Part shown: positions 1 through 7,963 of the stretch, one piece after another | Position numbering within the stretch: the stretch's first letter is position 1 | How the letters are laid out: each line of letters begins with the position of its first letter | Assembly (NCBI GenBank): GCA_013824015.1 | Contig: PNNC01000093.1 | Span: 1 to 36,615 of the forward strand | DNA length: 36,615 nucleotides | Direction: 5' to 3' | Source: Polaromonas sp. | GTDB lineage: Bacteria > Pseudomonadota > Gammaproteobacteria > Burkholderiales > Burkholderiaceae_C | Translations under genes and position numbers: made by a program | The notes under the pieces: model-generated | Seen by the model: only the letters and a program-made list of their open reading frames with translations | The model's database searches: none | What the model was told of the DNA's origin: nothing

Positions 1-114
1 AAAATGGGGTCGAGCTCGAACTCGCTTCGCTCAGACAATCGCTCGCCCTGATCCATTTTTCGCTGCGCTCCTCGGCCCAGCCCGACGGGTGGAGAACAGC
101 CAATGCGGGGAAAA

Positions 115-126
115 GACTCCGGAGTC
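115..126. repeat. 12-bp perfect palindrome
   Basis: GACTCCGGAGTC is its own reverse complement. Its last three bases are also the first three of the hairpin at 124-152, so the two structures cannot fully form together in one transcript. Confidence 0.6.
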
Positions 127-152
127 CTGGAAGCGCGCAGCGCTTCCAGGAC
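124..152. repeat. Perfect hairpin, 13-bp stem
   Basis: The left arm GTCCTGGAAGCGC (124-136) and right arm GCGCTTCCAGGAC (140-152) are exact reverse complements around a 3-nt loop. A stem this long without mismatch is unlikely by chance. No T-tract follows on either strand, so this is more likely an extragenic repeat or a Rho-independent-like structure lacking its tail than a standard terminator. Confidence 0.7.
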
Positions 153-213
153 GGGAATCCCAAGAGTCAGTCATGTTTGCACGCGAGCGCAGCGCACGCG
201 GCCAAATGAGGCT

Positions 214-245
214 CCCTTCCCTCGCCCAGCGGGGCGAGGGAAGGG
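214..245. repeat. Perfect hairpin, 14-bp stem
   Basis: CCCTTCCCTCGCCC (214-227) pairs exactly with GGGCGAGGGAAGGG (232-245) around the loop AGCG. Similar C/G-rich 'CCCTCGCCC...GGGCGAGGG' palindromes occur between genes in many Burkholderiales as I recall. Nothing shows a coding or promoter role here. Confidence 0.7.
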
Positions 246-348
246 CGGGGGGCTGGAAGTGGGGAGTTGGAACTACTGCCCAAGGCACGCTACAGGCGGA
301 GCGTGAGGCTAAGTGTTCGGCAGAGGCAGGTGCATCCGGCTGCCGCAA

Positions 349-762
349 TCAGCGCAGGCCAGCTCCGCCGATGTCACTCTTGCGCTCGATCAATTCAATC
401 TTGTACCCATCGGGATCCGTCACAAAAGCAATCACGGTGGTCCCGCCCTTGACCGGGCCGGCTTCGCGCGTCACGTTGCCGCCGGCTGACTTGATCTTTT
501 CACACGCCGCATAAGCGTCCGGCACACCGAGCGCGATGTGGCCATAGGCGGTGCCCATCTCGTAACTGTCGGTGCCCCAGTTCCAGGTCAGCTCGATCTC
601 GGCCTGGCCGGGGTTGCCGCCTTCGTAGCCGACAAAGGCCAGGCTGTATTTGTACTCGGGGTTCTCCGATGTGCGCAGCAAGGTCATGCCCAGCACCTGG
701 GTGTAGAAGTCGATGGAGCGTTGCAGGTTGCCAACGCGCAGCATGGTGTGCAGGAGTCTCAT
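349..762 (-). CDS. gloA: Lactoylglutathione lyase (glyoxalase I)
   Basis: This 137-residue protein should isomerise the hemithioacetal of methylglyoxal and glutathione to S-lactoylglutathione in the cytoplasm, the first step of methylglyoxal detoxification. It has the length and two-module vicinal-oxygen-chelate layout of bacterial GlxI. The four expected metal ligands are in place: H5, E57, H75 and E123, matching H5/E56/H74/E122 of the E. coli enzyme. The N-terminus [10 protein letters not shown] and the motif [12 protein letters not shown] near the C-terminus are typical. The short basic C-terminal tail suggests the Ni/Co-dependent class, which is family knowledge. It is a single gene, divergent from the transglutaminase gene, with no co-transcribed partner visible on its left. 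Confidence 0.95.
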   Translation of the reverse strand: MRLLHTMLRVGNLQRSIDFYTQVLGMTLLRTSENPEYKYSLAFVGYEGGNPGQAEIELTWNWGTDSYEMGTAYGHIALGVPDAYAACEKIKSAGGNVTREAGPVKGGTTVIAFVTDPDGYKIELIERKSDIGGAGLR

Positions 763-886
763 GGTTTACTTTCTTGCGGGAGGGTGCATGTGATTTTTCC
801 TGATTGTGCTGCAATTTTCCAACACCTGTTGCGCCGCGTGGACATGGCGGACAAGCGACACTTTTGCTGTTTTTGCCATCGCTGCA

Positions 887-916
887 TTCGGCGCGCGACG
901 AATCGGCCTGCATAAT
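887..916 (+). promoter_or_regulatory. Possible sigma-70 promoter for the transglutaminase-like gene
   Basis: TTCGGC (887-892) and CATAAT (911-916) are separated by 18 bp, about 30 bp before the start codon at 947. The -10 is good and the -35 weak. The rest of the 763-946 gap shows no other clear element, and no clear promoter for the leftward gloA was found. Confidence 0.3.
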
Positions 917-946
917 CGACGGCAATAAAAACTGCACGCGCTGCTC

Positions 947-1696
947 ATGTCCTTGCCTTCCCAGAATGACCATCCGCAGGACTGGTTGGTCCCCACCCGC
1001 TTGCTGGATCTGGACGATCCCAAGCTGCGCATCCAGGCCCTGCGCATCACGCAACTGGCCAACACCGAAATCCAGAAAGCCATCCTGATTCACGATTTTG
1101 TGAAAGCCATGCCTTTCGGTTGCGTGGCCGGCTTCGACCATGTGACGGCGGCCGGCGTCCTCAAGGCGGGGCGCGGGGACTGCCATACCAAGGGCACGCT
1201 GTTTGTGGCCCTGTTGCGTTCCGTCGGTGTGCCGGCAAGGCTTCGTTTTGTGACCTTGCCGAGCGCGTTTCTCAGGGGCATCATCGATGTGCCCAACGGC
1301 ACCATCACCCACGCGATCGGCGAGGTTTACCTGGACGGGCGCTGGCTGCAGACCGATACCTATGTGACCGACTCCTTGCTGGAAACCCGGGCCGTCGAAC
1401 TGCTGGCCAGCCAGGACGGCCATGTGGGTTACGGCATCCACGTGCGTGGCAGCCATTTCTGGGATGGTCAACACTCGGTGTATGCCCAGTACCACCTGTC
1501 GGACGCGACCAGCCTGCCGGTGCACGATTGGGGCGTCGCGCACGACCCCGAGCATTTCTATCGCGATGCCGAACACGAGGATTTGCAGCGCGGATGGCTC
1601 ACGCGCGTCAAGTGGCTGCTGGCCGCTGCCCTGGTGAACCGCCGCGTCGAGCAGATACGGACCCAGTCCGGTCCACTGTCGCGCCAGCCGGCCTGA
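947..1696 (+). CDS. Transglutaminase-like cysteine protease-fold protein
   Basis: A 249-residue protein of the transglutaminase-like superfamily. The catalytic triad can be placed: C79 in GRGDCHTKG, H122 in ITHAIGEV, and D137 in LQTDTYV, with the expected spacing. There is no signal peptide or membrane segment, so it is probably cytoplasmic. Bacterial members of this family act as peptidases or amide-bond hydrolases more often than as cross-linking enzymes; the substrate cannot be told from sequence. It stands alone between two leftward genes, convergent with the thioesterase gene 19 bp downstream. The chosen ATG lacks a strong Shine-Dalgarno sequence, but the N-terminus looks complete. Confidence 0.85.
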   Translation: MSLPSQNDHPQDWLVPTRLLDLDDPKLRIQALRITQLANTEIQKAILIHDFVKAMPFGCVAGFDHVTAAGVLKAGRGDCHTKGTLFVALLRSVGVPARLRFVTLPSAFLRGIIDVPNGTITHAIGEVYLDGRWLQTDTYVTDSLLETRAVELLASQDGHVGYGIHVRGSHFWDGQHSVYAQYHLSDATSLPVHDWGVAHDPEHFYRDAEHEDLQRGWLTRVKWLLAAALVNRRVEQIRTQSGPLSRQPA

Positions 1697-1715
1697 GCTG
1701 CGCCGCCGCGTTGTG

Positions 1716-2270
1716 TCAGCCGGCGCGGGCCGCGGGCACTTCAAACACCAGACAGGTGGTGGTCGCATGGGCATACAGCTTGCCATCGGGCCCGACAATG
1801 CGCGCCTCGGCCGTGGCGAGCTGGCGGCCGCAATGGATCACCGTGCCGATGGCCCGCAGCGGCCCGGTCTTGTCGGAGGCCGCCCGCACGATGTTGACGC
1901 CCAGCTCGGCCGTGGTGTAGGCCCGACCCGCCGGCATCATCGTATGCACGGCGCAACCCAGCGCCGAATCCAGCAGCGTGGCGTACCAGCCGCCGTGCAC
2001 GCTGCCCAGCGGGTTGTAGTGCTTGAGCTGGGGTGTGCCCTGGAACACCGCCTTGCCCGGCGCGACCTCGACCAGTGAAAAGTCCAGCGTATCAGCGATG
2101 TGCGGAAAGGGCAGTGCGCCGGCCAGCATGGCCTGCATCACTTCCAGTCCGGTCTTGCCGGCTACCATCCCGGGACTCGCCAGCCCGGCTTTGCCGCCGC
2201 CGGCCAGCATGCGGGCCACCACGGCGTCGCGCTCTTCATTCCACAAAGCCAGGGTTTGTTCAGGGGTCAT
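1716..2270 (-). CDS. PaaI-family hotdog-fold thioesterase
   Basis: A 184-residue acyl-CoA thioesterase-like protein. The hotdog signature N-P-x-G-x-V-H-G-G sits at about residues 86-94 and a conserved acidic residue follows at D101, as in PaaI/YbgC-type enzymes that hydrolyse (often aromatic) acyl-CoA. About 50 residues precede the hotdog domain, a common extension in PF03061-type proteins. The start has a good ribosome binding site (AAGGAAC). The gene is divergent from the marR gene over a 50-bp gap that carries a perfect palindrome, so the MarR protein may control both directions. The substrate is unknown. Confidence 0.88.
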   Translation of the reverse strand: MTPEQTLALWNEERDAVVARMLAGGGKAGLASPGMVAGKTGLEVMQAMLAGALPFPHIADTLDFSLVEVAPGKAVFQGTPQLKHYNPLGSVHGGWYATLLDSALGCAVHTMMPAGRAYTTAELGVNIVRAASDKTGPLRAIGTVIHCGRQLATAEARIVGPDGKLYAHATTTCLVFEVPAARAG

Positions 2271-2286
2271 TGTTTTGTTCCTTTGA

Positions 2287-2314
2287 TTGCATATACAACA
2301 ATTGTAGCTACAAT
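2287..2314 (+). promoter_or_regulatory. Predicted promoter of the marR-MFS-MATE operon
   Basis: TTGCAT (2287-2292) and TACAAT (2309-2314) with a 16-bp spacer form a good sigma-70 promoter. The -10 box is the right half of the palindrome at 2301-2314. Transcription would begin about 2320-2322, at or next to the ATG at 2321, implying a leaderless mRNA. Confidence 0.55.
2301..2314. promoter_or_regulatory. Perfect 14-bp palindrome, probable MarR operator
   Basis: ATTGTAGCTACAAT is an exact inverted repeat in the 50-bp gap between the thioesterase and marR genes, and overlaps the predicted -10 box. MarR dimers bind such palindromes, so autorepression by promoter occlusion is the natural reading. 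Binding by this particular MarR protein is inference. Confidence 0.6.
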
Positions 2315-2320
2315 CGAATC

Positions 2321-2806
2321 ATGAGCACTGTCACCGCCGTTACTTCCGCCCCCGCGCCGCCCGATCTCAGGCCGCAGGGTTGTACCAACATGAAATTGCG
2401 CCAGTTGCTGCGCCGCGTCGCCCGGCACTACGATGACGAAGTCGGCAAAACCGGCCTCAAGACCACGCAGTACTCGCTGTTGTCCCATGTGTTCAAGCTG
2501 GGCCCCTTGCGCCCGGGCGATCTGGCGCGTGCGATGAAGGTTGACGCCTCCACCCTGACGCGCAACCTCAAGCCATTGATTGCTGCCGGTTGGCTCACGC
2601 TGGAGGCGGGCAGCGACGGCCGCAGCCGGCTCGTCAGCATCACCGACAGCGGCCGCGAGAAACGCGCCGAGGCGCAGCGCCGCTGGCGTGTGGCGCAGGA
2701 AAGCATCAACCAGATCCTCGGTGTGGAGCAGGTGCGGGCCTTGCACGCGCTGATTGATGCTTCGCTGGAACGCCTGTCGCCCCTGCCTGGAGCTGATGAT
2801 GAGTGA
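2321..2806 (+). CDS. MarR-family transcriptional regulator
   Basis: A 161-residue winged helix-turn-helix regulator. The helix-turn-helix lies around residues 55-85 (LRPGDLARAMKVDASTLTRN) and the wing around 90-105 with the S-D-G-R-S-R-L-V signature. The conserved N-terminal C-T-N-x-K-L-R-Q segment begins upstream of the internal Met at 2390, which argues for the ATG at 2321 rather than the later start, even though 2321 has no Shine-Dalgarno sequence. The gene overlaps the MFS gene and heads an efflux operon. It probably represses itself and the two transporters until a small, often aromatic, ligand binds; the ligand is unknown. Confidence 0.9.
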   Translation: MSTVTAVTSAPAPPDLRPQGCTNMKLRQLLRRVARHYDDEVGKTGLKTTQYSLLSHVFKLGPLRPGDLARAMKVDASTLTRNLKPLIAAGWLTLEAGSDGRSRLVSITDSGREKRAEAQRRWRVAQESINQILGVEQVRALHALIDASLERLSPLPGADDE

Positions 2807-4055
2807 TACATCGACCGTGGCGGCGCCGGCCGCAAGCAACAACAAGCTGCTGTGGCTGGTCTTGCTGGCCGCGGCCGGCACCTTCGCCCTGACCATGGGT
2901 GTGCGCCAGACCATGGGCCTGTTCCTGTCGGCGCTCAACACCTCGACCGCGCTGGGCATAGGCAGCATCAGCCTGGCCTTTGCCTTTGGCCAGCTGTGGT
3001 GGGGCCTGACCCAACCGTTTGCCGGCGCGGTGGCCGATCGCATAGGCACCGGGCGCGTGATTTTTCTCGGTGTGCTGCTGGTGGCCATCGGCACGCTGAT
3101 CACGCCGTTGATGACCAGCACGGCAGGATTGATTTTTGCCATCGGTGTGCTGGCCGCGGGCGGGGCCGGCATGGCCGGCCCGTCGGTGCTGATGGCGGCG
3201 ACGGCCCGGCTGGTGCCGCTGGAAAAACGCGGCCTGGCCAGCGGCATTGTCAATGCGGGCGGCTCCTTCGGCCAGTTCGCGATGGCGCCGATCGCGATCG
3301 GCCTGACCGCCGCGGTCGGCTGGGCCAGCGCGATGCAGTGGCTGGGTGTGCTGGTGTTGCTGGCACTGCCGGCGGTGTGGGTGCTCAAGGGCAACTCCCA
3401 GGCCCTGGCTGCGCAGGCGGCCGCCGCCTCGGGCAAAAAAGCGCTGAGCGCGCGTGAAGCCATCCGCCAGGCGCTGGCCACGCCCAGCTACCGTTACCTG
3501 AGCCTGGGCTTTCTGGTCTGTGGTTTTCATGTGGCCTTCCTGGCCACGCATTTGCCGGGTGTGGTCGCAGCCTGTGGCCTGCCACCCGCCATCGGCGGCT
3601 GGGCGCTGGCCATGATCGGCCTGTTCAACATCATTGGCAGCCTGGCCATGGGCTGGGCCGTGGGCCGCTGGCGCATGAAGTCGCTGCTGGCATTGCTGTA
3701 TGCGACGCGCGGCCTGGCGGTGCTGGTGTTCCTGCTGGCACCCAAGACACCAGCGGTGATGCTGATTTTTGCAGCCGTCATGGGCGTGACCTTTCTGTCG
3801 ACCGTTCCACCGACGGCAGGCCTGGTAGCCAAGATGTTCGGCACCGCCAACATGGCCATGTTGTTCGGCATCGTGATGCTGTCCCACCAGGTGGGCGGGT
3901 TCTTCGGCGCCTTCCTCGGCGGCTATGTGTTCCAGGCGACCGGCAGTTATGACTGGGTCTGGTACATCGACATCGTGCTCGCCGTCGGTGCAGCGCTGGT
4001 CAATTTGCCGATCCGCGAAGCCAGACTGCCGCGCGCCGGAAAGCTTGCAGCATGA
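2799..4055 (+). CDS. MFS transporter
   Basis: A 418-residue integral membrane protein with about 12 hydrophobic segments, of the major facilitator superfamily. The first helix begins near residue 15 and a G-x-x-x-D-R-I-G-T-G-R-type loop, the MFS signature between helices 2 and 3, is at about residues 76-88. Two ATGs in a row (2796, 2799) overlap the marR stop codon (2804-2806). The GGAG at 2789-2792 favours 2799. The overlap implies translational coupling to marR. The sequence resembles CynX/NimT and oxalate/formate-type members more than drug/H+ antiporters, but the substrate cannot be assigned. Together with the MATE gene it forms a MarR-controlled export unit. Confidence 0.9.
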   Translation: MSDTSTVAAPAASNNKLLWLVLLAAAGTFALTMGVRQTMGLFLSALNTSTALGIGSISLAFAFGQLWWGLTQPFAGAVADRIGTGRVIFLGVLLVAIGTLITPLMTSTAGLIFAIGVLAAGGAGMAGPSVLMAATARLVPLEKRGLASGIVNAGGSFGQFAMAPIAIGLTAAVGWASAMQWLGVLVLLALPAVWVLKGNSQALAAQAAAASGKKALSAREAIRQALATPSYRYLSLGFLVCGFHVAFLATHLPGVVAACGLPPAIGGWALAMIGLFNIIGSLAMGWAVGRWRMKSLLALLYATRGLAVLVFLLAPKTPAVMLIFAAVMGVTFLSTVPPTAGLVAKMFGTANMAMLFGIVMLSHQVGGFFGAFLGGYVFQATGSYDWVWYIDIVLAVGAALVNLPIREARLPRAGKLAA

Positions 4056-4132
4056 ACAGCGCCGGGGCGTCGAATGCTGGCTCCGCCATTCCAGCAGCGG
4101 CCGCAGCCGCAGCACCATCGGATCAACGATGA
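4052..4132 (+). CDS. 26-codon mini-ORF bridging the MFS and MATE genes
   Basis: An ATG at 4052 overlaps the MFS stop as ATGA. The frame runs 26 codons to a TGA at 4130-4132 that overlaps the MATE start as ATGA. The peptide is Ala/Ser-rich with a run of seven alanines and has no recognisable fold. It could be a translational relay that hands ribosomes from the MFS to the MATE gene, a remnant of a longer MATE N-terminus, or chance. Not supported by homology. Confidence 0.3.
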   Translation: MNSAGASNAGSAIPAAAAAAAPSDQR

Positions 4133-5550
4133 GCGGGGGGACCAACCATCTGGATCCGCGCACGCGCATGCTGCTCGAGGCGCCGATCGCCCCGACCTTG
4201 CTGCGCCTGGCCTTGCCCAATGTGCTGGTGATGCTGGCGCAGGCCGCGGTGGGCCTGATCGAGACTTACTTCGTCGGCAAGCTGGGCACCGACGCACTGG
4301 CCGGCATGGCGCTGGTGTTTCCGGTGGTGATGCTGATGCAGATGACCTCGGCCGGCGCCATGGGCGGCGGCATCGCATCGGCGATTGCGCGTGCGCTGGG
4401 CGCGCGCCGGCGTGACGATGCCGATGCGCTGGTGCTGCATGCGCTGGTGATTGCCGCGGTGTTCGCGCTGGTCTTCACCGTCGCGGTGCTGGGCGGCGGG
4501 CGCTGGCTGTACACCCGCATGGGCGGCACCGGTGGCGCGCTGGAAGCCGCCATGGTCTATTCGAACTGGGTGTTTGCCGGCGCGGTGCTGGTCTGGATGT
4601 TCAACACGCTGTCGGCCGTGATCCGCGGCACCGGCAACATGGCGGTGCCGGCCAATGTCACGGTGCTGGGCGCGCTGCTGTTGTTGCCGCTGTCGCCCCT
4701 GCTGATTTTCGGCTGGGGTCCTTTGCCCGGCCTGGGCATCGCCGGCGGCGCCGTCGCCCTGCTGGCCTACTACCTGGTGGGCAGCCTGGTGCTGGCCGCC
4801 TACCTGTGGTCGCCGAAAAGCCTGTTGCGTCCCTCGCTCAAGCACATCCGTTACCGCTGGGCCTTGTTCAGGGACATCCTGCGCGTCGGCCTGGTCGGCA
4901 CCGTCTCCACCGTCGCCACCAATCTCGCGATCGGCGTCACCACGGCGCTGGTCGGCGGTTTTGGCACGGCGGCGATTGCCGGTTATGGAACGGCCTCGCG
5001 GCTGGAGTACCTGCTGGTGCCGCTGGTGTTCGGATTCGGTGCGCCGCTGGTGGCCATGGTCGGTACCTGCATGGGCGCCGGGCAGCGCGAGCGTGCCTTG
5101 CGCGCCACCTGGACCGGCGCGGGCCTGGCGTTTGTGATGACCGAAGCCATCGGCCTGTGGGCTGCCTTTTTTCCGCACGCCTGGCTGTCACTGTTCAACA
5201 GCGACCCGGCCATGATTGAAGCCGGCAGCGCCTACCTGCGCGTCGTGGGGCCGCTCTACGGTTTCTTCGGGCTGGGCCTGGCGCTGTACTTTGCGTCGCA
5301 GGGGGCCGGGCGGCTGCTCTGGCCTGTCATCGGCAACATCGCGCGGCTGGTCGTGGCCGTGACCGGCGGCTGGCTGGCGCTGCGCTGGGGCGGCGGTCTC
5401 ACTGCTGTTTTTGTGGCGCAGGGCGTGGCGCTGGTGGTTTACGGCCTGATCAACACCTGGGCGATCGCCGGTGGCGCCTGGTTCGGTCGCGTCGGCTGGC
5501 CGCGCAGCACGACGAGCCTGCTGAGACGCCTGCCGTCTGCCGGGGCTTGA
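4129..5550 (+). CDS. MATE-family efflux transporter
   Basis: A 473-residue multidrug and toxic compound extrusion family protein with about 12 membrane segments. The N-terminal half begins LDPRTRMLLEAPIAPTLLRL, and the conserved first-helix stretch LIETYFVGKLG follows at about residues 44-54, typical of NorM/DinF-like carriers that exchange cations or drugs for Na+ or H+. The start at 4129 is preceded not by a clear Shine-Dalgarno sequence but by the overlapping mini-ORF stop, so coupling is likely. It is the last gene of the marR-MFS-MATE operon. The next gene is convergent, and the 76-bp gap holds no convincing terminator. Substrate unknown. Confidence 0.9.
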   Translation: MSGGTNHLDPRTRMLLEAPIAPTLLRLALPNVLVMLAQAAVGLIETYFVGKLGTDALAGMALVFPVVMLMQMTSAGAMGGGIASAIARALGARRRDDADALVLHALVIAAVFALVFTVAVLGGGRWLYTRMGGTGGALEAAMVYSNWVFAGAVLVWMFNTLSAVIRGTGNMAVPANVTVLGALLLLPLSPLLIFGWGPLPGLGIAGGAVALLAYYLVGSLVLAAYLWSPKSLLRPSLKHIRYRWALFRDILRVGLVGTVSTVATNLAIGVTTALVGGFGTAAIAGYGTASRLEYLLVPLVFGFGAPLVAMVGTCMGAGQRERALRATWTGAGLAFVMTEAIGLWAAFFPHAWLSLFNSDPAMIEAGSAYLRVVGPLYGFFGLGLALYFASQGAGRLLWPVIGNIARLVVAVTGGWLALRWGGGLTAVFVAQGVALVVYGLINTWAIAGGAWFGRVGWPRSTTSLLRRLPSAGA

Positions 5551-5626
5551 CGTCAAAAAGGCCTCCAGCCCTTTATCCACATGGGCGATCCGCTATGGAT
5601 TCAGTAGCACGCCATGCGACGGGGAT

Positions 5627-6907
5627 TCACCCGAACCACACACCCAGCCAGACCGCAGCGATCATCAGCACCAGCCCCGGCACGATACGCGCGGCGTAGC
5701 TGACACCCCCGGCATGGAAGGCCACCACCGCCTTCATCAGTGCGTTGGTGCTCAGGCCGACAAGGATCGGCCACAGTGCGGCGTCCTGTGGCAGCTTGCC
5801 TGCCGCCACCAGCGAGGCGACCGAGGCGGCGGTCGCATGGGCATCGACCAGTCCGGTGGCTGCAGCCGCCAGCAAGGTTCCGCGTGCGCCCAGCCAGGCG
5901 CTGAGCGCCGCCGACACCACCAGCACGCCGGCCACGATGGCTGCAAACACCAGCGCGCCCTGGAGATCGAAGGCGCGGCCCAGGTCCGCCGGGTCCGGGC
6001 GGCTGTTGCTGTCCTGGGGAGCCGGCGCTTTGCGCGGGAAAAACAGCAGGCTGTAGGCGCAGGCCGCCGCAGCGCCGAGAAGCAGCGGCCACATCAGCGC
6101 CTGCAGCAGCGCCGGTTGCAGCGCGGCCACCACCACCGCCAGCTGCAGCATGGTGGCCAGGCTGGAGAGCACGGCGCCGGCGATGGCGCCGTCGGCCTGG
6201 GCCCCGGCCGCACGTCTGCCCATGGCATGAATGGTGGCGGTGCTTGAAATAAAGCCCGCCGCAAACCCGGCCAGCGGCAAGCCGTAACGCGGACCCAGGG
6301 CACGCGTCGCGACGTAACCGAGGGCGCTCACCGCCATCACCAGAACGATCAGCTGGGTGATCGCATGCGGGTTGATGGCGTCCAGCGGGCCCAGGAAACG
6401 GTCCGGGGCCAGTGGCAGGACAATCAGGGCCGCCGCTGAAAACAGCAGGGCATCGTGCAGCTCGCGCTCGGTCAGCACGCTGCGCACAAAATGGTGCAGG
6501 CGCTTGCGTGCCGCCAGCAGCGCCGCCAGGGCCGCGCCCAGGCCCGCGGCCAGCGCCGCGTCGCGCAGCGCCAGCCCGCCGAGCAGGCAGGTCAGCAGCA
6601 GGGCGATTTCGGTGGTCATGCCCGGGTCCTGCTCGCGGCTGCGCTGGTAGGCAACGAGGGCCAGCGCGCCCGTGACCAGCGCGACAGCCGCCAGCAACAG
6701 GCCGCCGCCCAGCAGCACCGCGACGGCGCCCAGCAGGGAACTCACCGCAAACGTGCGTATGCCGGCGGCGCCGCGTGTCGGCCCGCTGCCTTTGCGGCGT
6801 TCGCGTTCAGCGCCAACCAGCAGGCCGATGCCCAGGGCCACGCTCAGGCCGATCAGGGTGGAAAAGTCAGGCGAGGACGGCATGGCGGCAGTGTAAGACG
6901 GGGTCAT
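5627..6907 (-). CDS. MgtC/SapB-DUF4010 family membrane protein
   Basis: A 426-residue, highly hydrophobic inner-membrane protein. Residues about 15-150 show an MgtC/SapB-like module (LGIGLLVGAERERRKG with the R-x-R-R-K signature, then several helices). Residues about 180-420 match the DUF4010 type, with ISSTATIHAMG in the middle. The family is widespread, but its function is not established; roles in magnesium or other cation homeostasis are usually proposed by analogy with MgtC. The ATG at 6907 is supported by a GAGG five bases upstream; an in-frame ATG at 6883 has none. The gene stands between a convergent MATE gene and a leftward DUF302 gene 88 bp upstream. Confidence 0.82.
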   Translation of the reverse strand: MTPSYTAAMPSSPDFSTLIGLSVALGIGLLVGAERERRKGSGPTRGAAGIRTFAVSSLLGAVAVLLGGGLLLAAVALVTGALALVAYQRSREQDPGMTTEIALLLTCLLGGLALRDAALAAGLGAALAALLAARKRLHHFVRSVLTERELHDALLFSAAALIVLPLAPDRFLGPLDAINPHAITQLIVLVMAVSALGYVATRALGPRYGLPLAGFAAGFISSTATIHAMGRRAAGAQADGAIAGAVLSSLATMLQLAVVVAALQPALLQALMWPLLLGAAAACAYSLLFFPRKAPAPQDSNSRPDPADLGRAFDLQGALVFAAIVAGVLVVSAALSAWLGARGTLLAAAATGLVDAHATAASVASLVAAGKLPQDAALWPILVGLSTNALMKAVVAFHAGGVSYAARIVPGLVLMIAAVWLGVWFG

Positions 6908-6995
6908 CCGGCCTCATGGCAGCATGACAGCATGGCCGCATGACAGGCAGCTTGTCCGCCAGCGAGCCCGTTCCCGCTGGTGGGGGTGCGCCGGC

Positions 6996-7445
6996 TCAAG
7001 GCGCTGCACTGCCCCCGGCGGCTGCCGTCAGTGCGGCGCGCACACGCTCGAGCCGATCGCGGACCTCATCGGCCACGCGGGCCACCTCGGGATTCCTGCT
7101 CATCTGCATCACCGCGACCGGGTCCATGAAGCCCACGGTGAAGCTGCCATCCTGATCCTCCCGCACGATGACGTTGCAGGGAAGCAGCAGTCCGACATCG
7201 GGCTGGGCGCTCAGCGCGCGATGCGCCAGCGGCGGATTGCAGGCGCCCAGGATGCGGTAGGGCCGTCCATCGATCCCCAGCTTGGCTTTCATGGTCGCCT
7301 GCACGTCGATGTCGGTCAGCACGCCGAAGCCTTCGACCTTGAGGGCTTCGGTGACGCGGCTTACCACCTCGGCAAAGCTGCTGGCGGCCGGCTTGCAATA
7401 GAAACCGTAGGCGGCGCCGCCAGCGGACGGGGTGCGGGAGTTCAT
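6996..7445 (-). CDS. DUF302 domain protein
   Basis: A 149-residue protein with a DUF302 domain over about residues 10-110. The family shows a small alpha/beta fold, here including [18 protein letters not shown] and the central [10 protein letters not shown] segment. One conserved cysteine lies in GACNPP and one in LLLPCNV. DUF302 proteins have no proven activity but recur in sulfur- and metal-related clusters. The frame is open 31 codons further upstream into the lipoprotein gene, but the ATG at 7445 begins 8 bp after that gene's stop, so this start is preferred. It is very likely co-transcribed with the Met/His-rich lipoprotein. Confidence 0.82.
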   Translation of the reverse strand: MNSRTPSAGGAAYGFYCKPAASSFAEVVSRVTEALKVEGFGVLTDIDVQATMKAKLGIDGRPYRILGACNPPLAHRALSAQPDVGLLLPCNVIVREDQDGSFTVGFMDPVAVMQMSRNPEVARVADEVRDRLERVRAALTAAAGGSAAP

Positions 7446-7453
7446 GGCGTCTT

Positions 7454-7891
7454 TCAGGGTTTGGCGGGCGCCGGAGGCAGGCGGTCCAGCATCATCTGCA
7501 TCATGGACTGCATCATCTCCATGCGTTTTTCCATCCATTGCTGGCGCGCCGCCGGGTCAGCGGGCATGGCGCCCGGGCCGCCCATCATCCCGCCCATCCC
7601 GCCTTTGGCGCCTGGCCCCATGCCGCCCATCATGCCCATGCCATCCTGCATCAGTTTGTGGTGTTCGGCCATCAGTGCGTTGCGTTCCTCCGGCGTCCTG
7701 GCGCGCGCCATCCGCTCGTGCATGGCGCGCATGGCGCTCATGTGTTCGTCCATGTGGGCCATCGGCGTGGCGTGTCCGGGCGCGGCTGCTGCGCCGGCAT
7801 GGGCCATGTGGCCGTGGGGTGGGTGGGCGCAACCGGCCAGGCCCAGCAGGGCGACGGCTGCGATGGCAGCGATGAAACGATTCGGCATCAT
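7454..7891 (-). CDS. Methionine/histidine-rich small lipoprotein
   Basis: A 145-residue protein with a lipoprotein signal peptide: a hydrophobic stretch then the lipobox L-A-G-C with lipidation at C21. The mature part is extraordinarily rich in methionine (27 of 145 overall) and histidine (10), in clusters such as [18 protein letters not shown] and [11 protein letters not shown]. Such composition suits soft-metal binding (Cu+, Ag+) or protection of the envelope, but no defined domain is recognisable. It is followed 8 bp later by the DUF302 gene. A copper role is inference from composition; the large copper operon lies 23 kb away in the same window. Confidence 0.8.
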   Translation of the reverse strand: MMPNRFIAAIAAVALLGLAGCAHPPHGHMAHAGAAAAPGHATPMAHMDEHMSAMRAMHERMARARTPEERNALMAEHHKLMQDGMGMMGGMGPGAKGGMGGMMGGPGAMPADPAARQQWMEKRMEMMQSMMQMMLDRLPPAPAKP

Positions 7892-7928
7892 GGCGAACTC
7901 CGGAAGTTGGCTTCCAGTCTAGTGAGGT

Positions 7929-7946
7929 CCGTCCCTTTCAGGACGG
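7929..7946. repeat. Small inverted repeat in the lipoprotein leader
   Basis: CCGTCC (7929-7934) and GGACGG (7941-7946) form a 6-bp stem with a 6-nt loop between the FNR-like site and the lipoprotein start. It could be a leader hairpin or operator, but short GC stems are common in this genome. Confidence 0.3.
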
Positions 7947-7963
7947 TGCCCGCCAGCGCGCGA

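Larger units (their letters stand above)
1..348. other. Gene-free left end with clustered inverted repeats
   Basis: No convincing coding region lies left of the glyoxalase gene; the open frames here have low-complexity, arginine- and proline-rich translations with no family resemblance. The stretch contains a 10-bp palindrome (TCGAGCTCGA, 10-19), a 12-bp palindrome (115-126), and perfect hairpins with 13-bp (124-152) and 14-bp (214-245) stems. It looks like a mosaic of extragenic repeats and may end transcription of the leftward glyoxalase gene, though no hairpin is followed by a T-run. Confidence 0.6.

Noticed and set aside
5551-5626. Bidirectional terminator between the MATE and DUF4010 genes
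   Set aside because: AAAGG/CCTTT arms near 5556-5575 are only 5 bp and interrupted; too weak to call.
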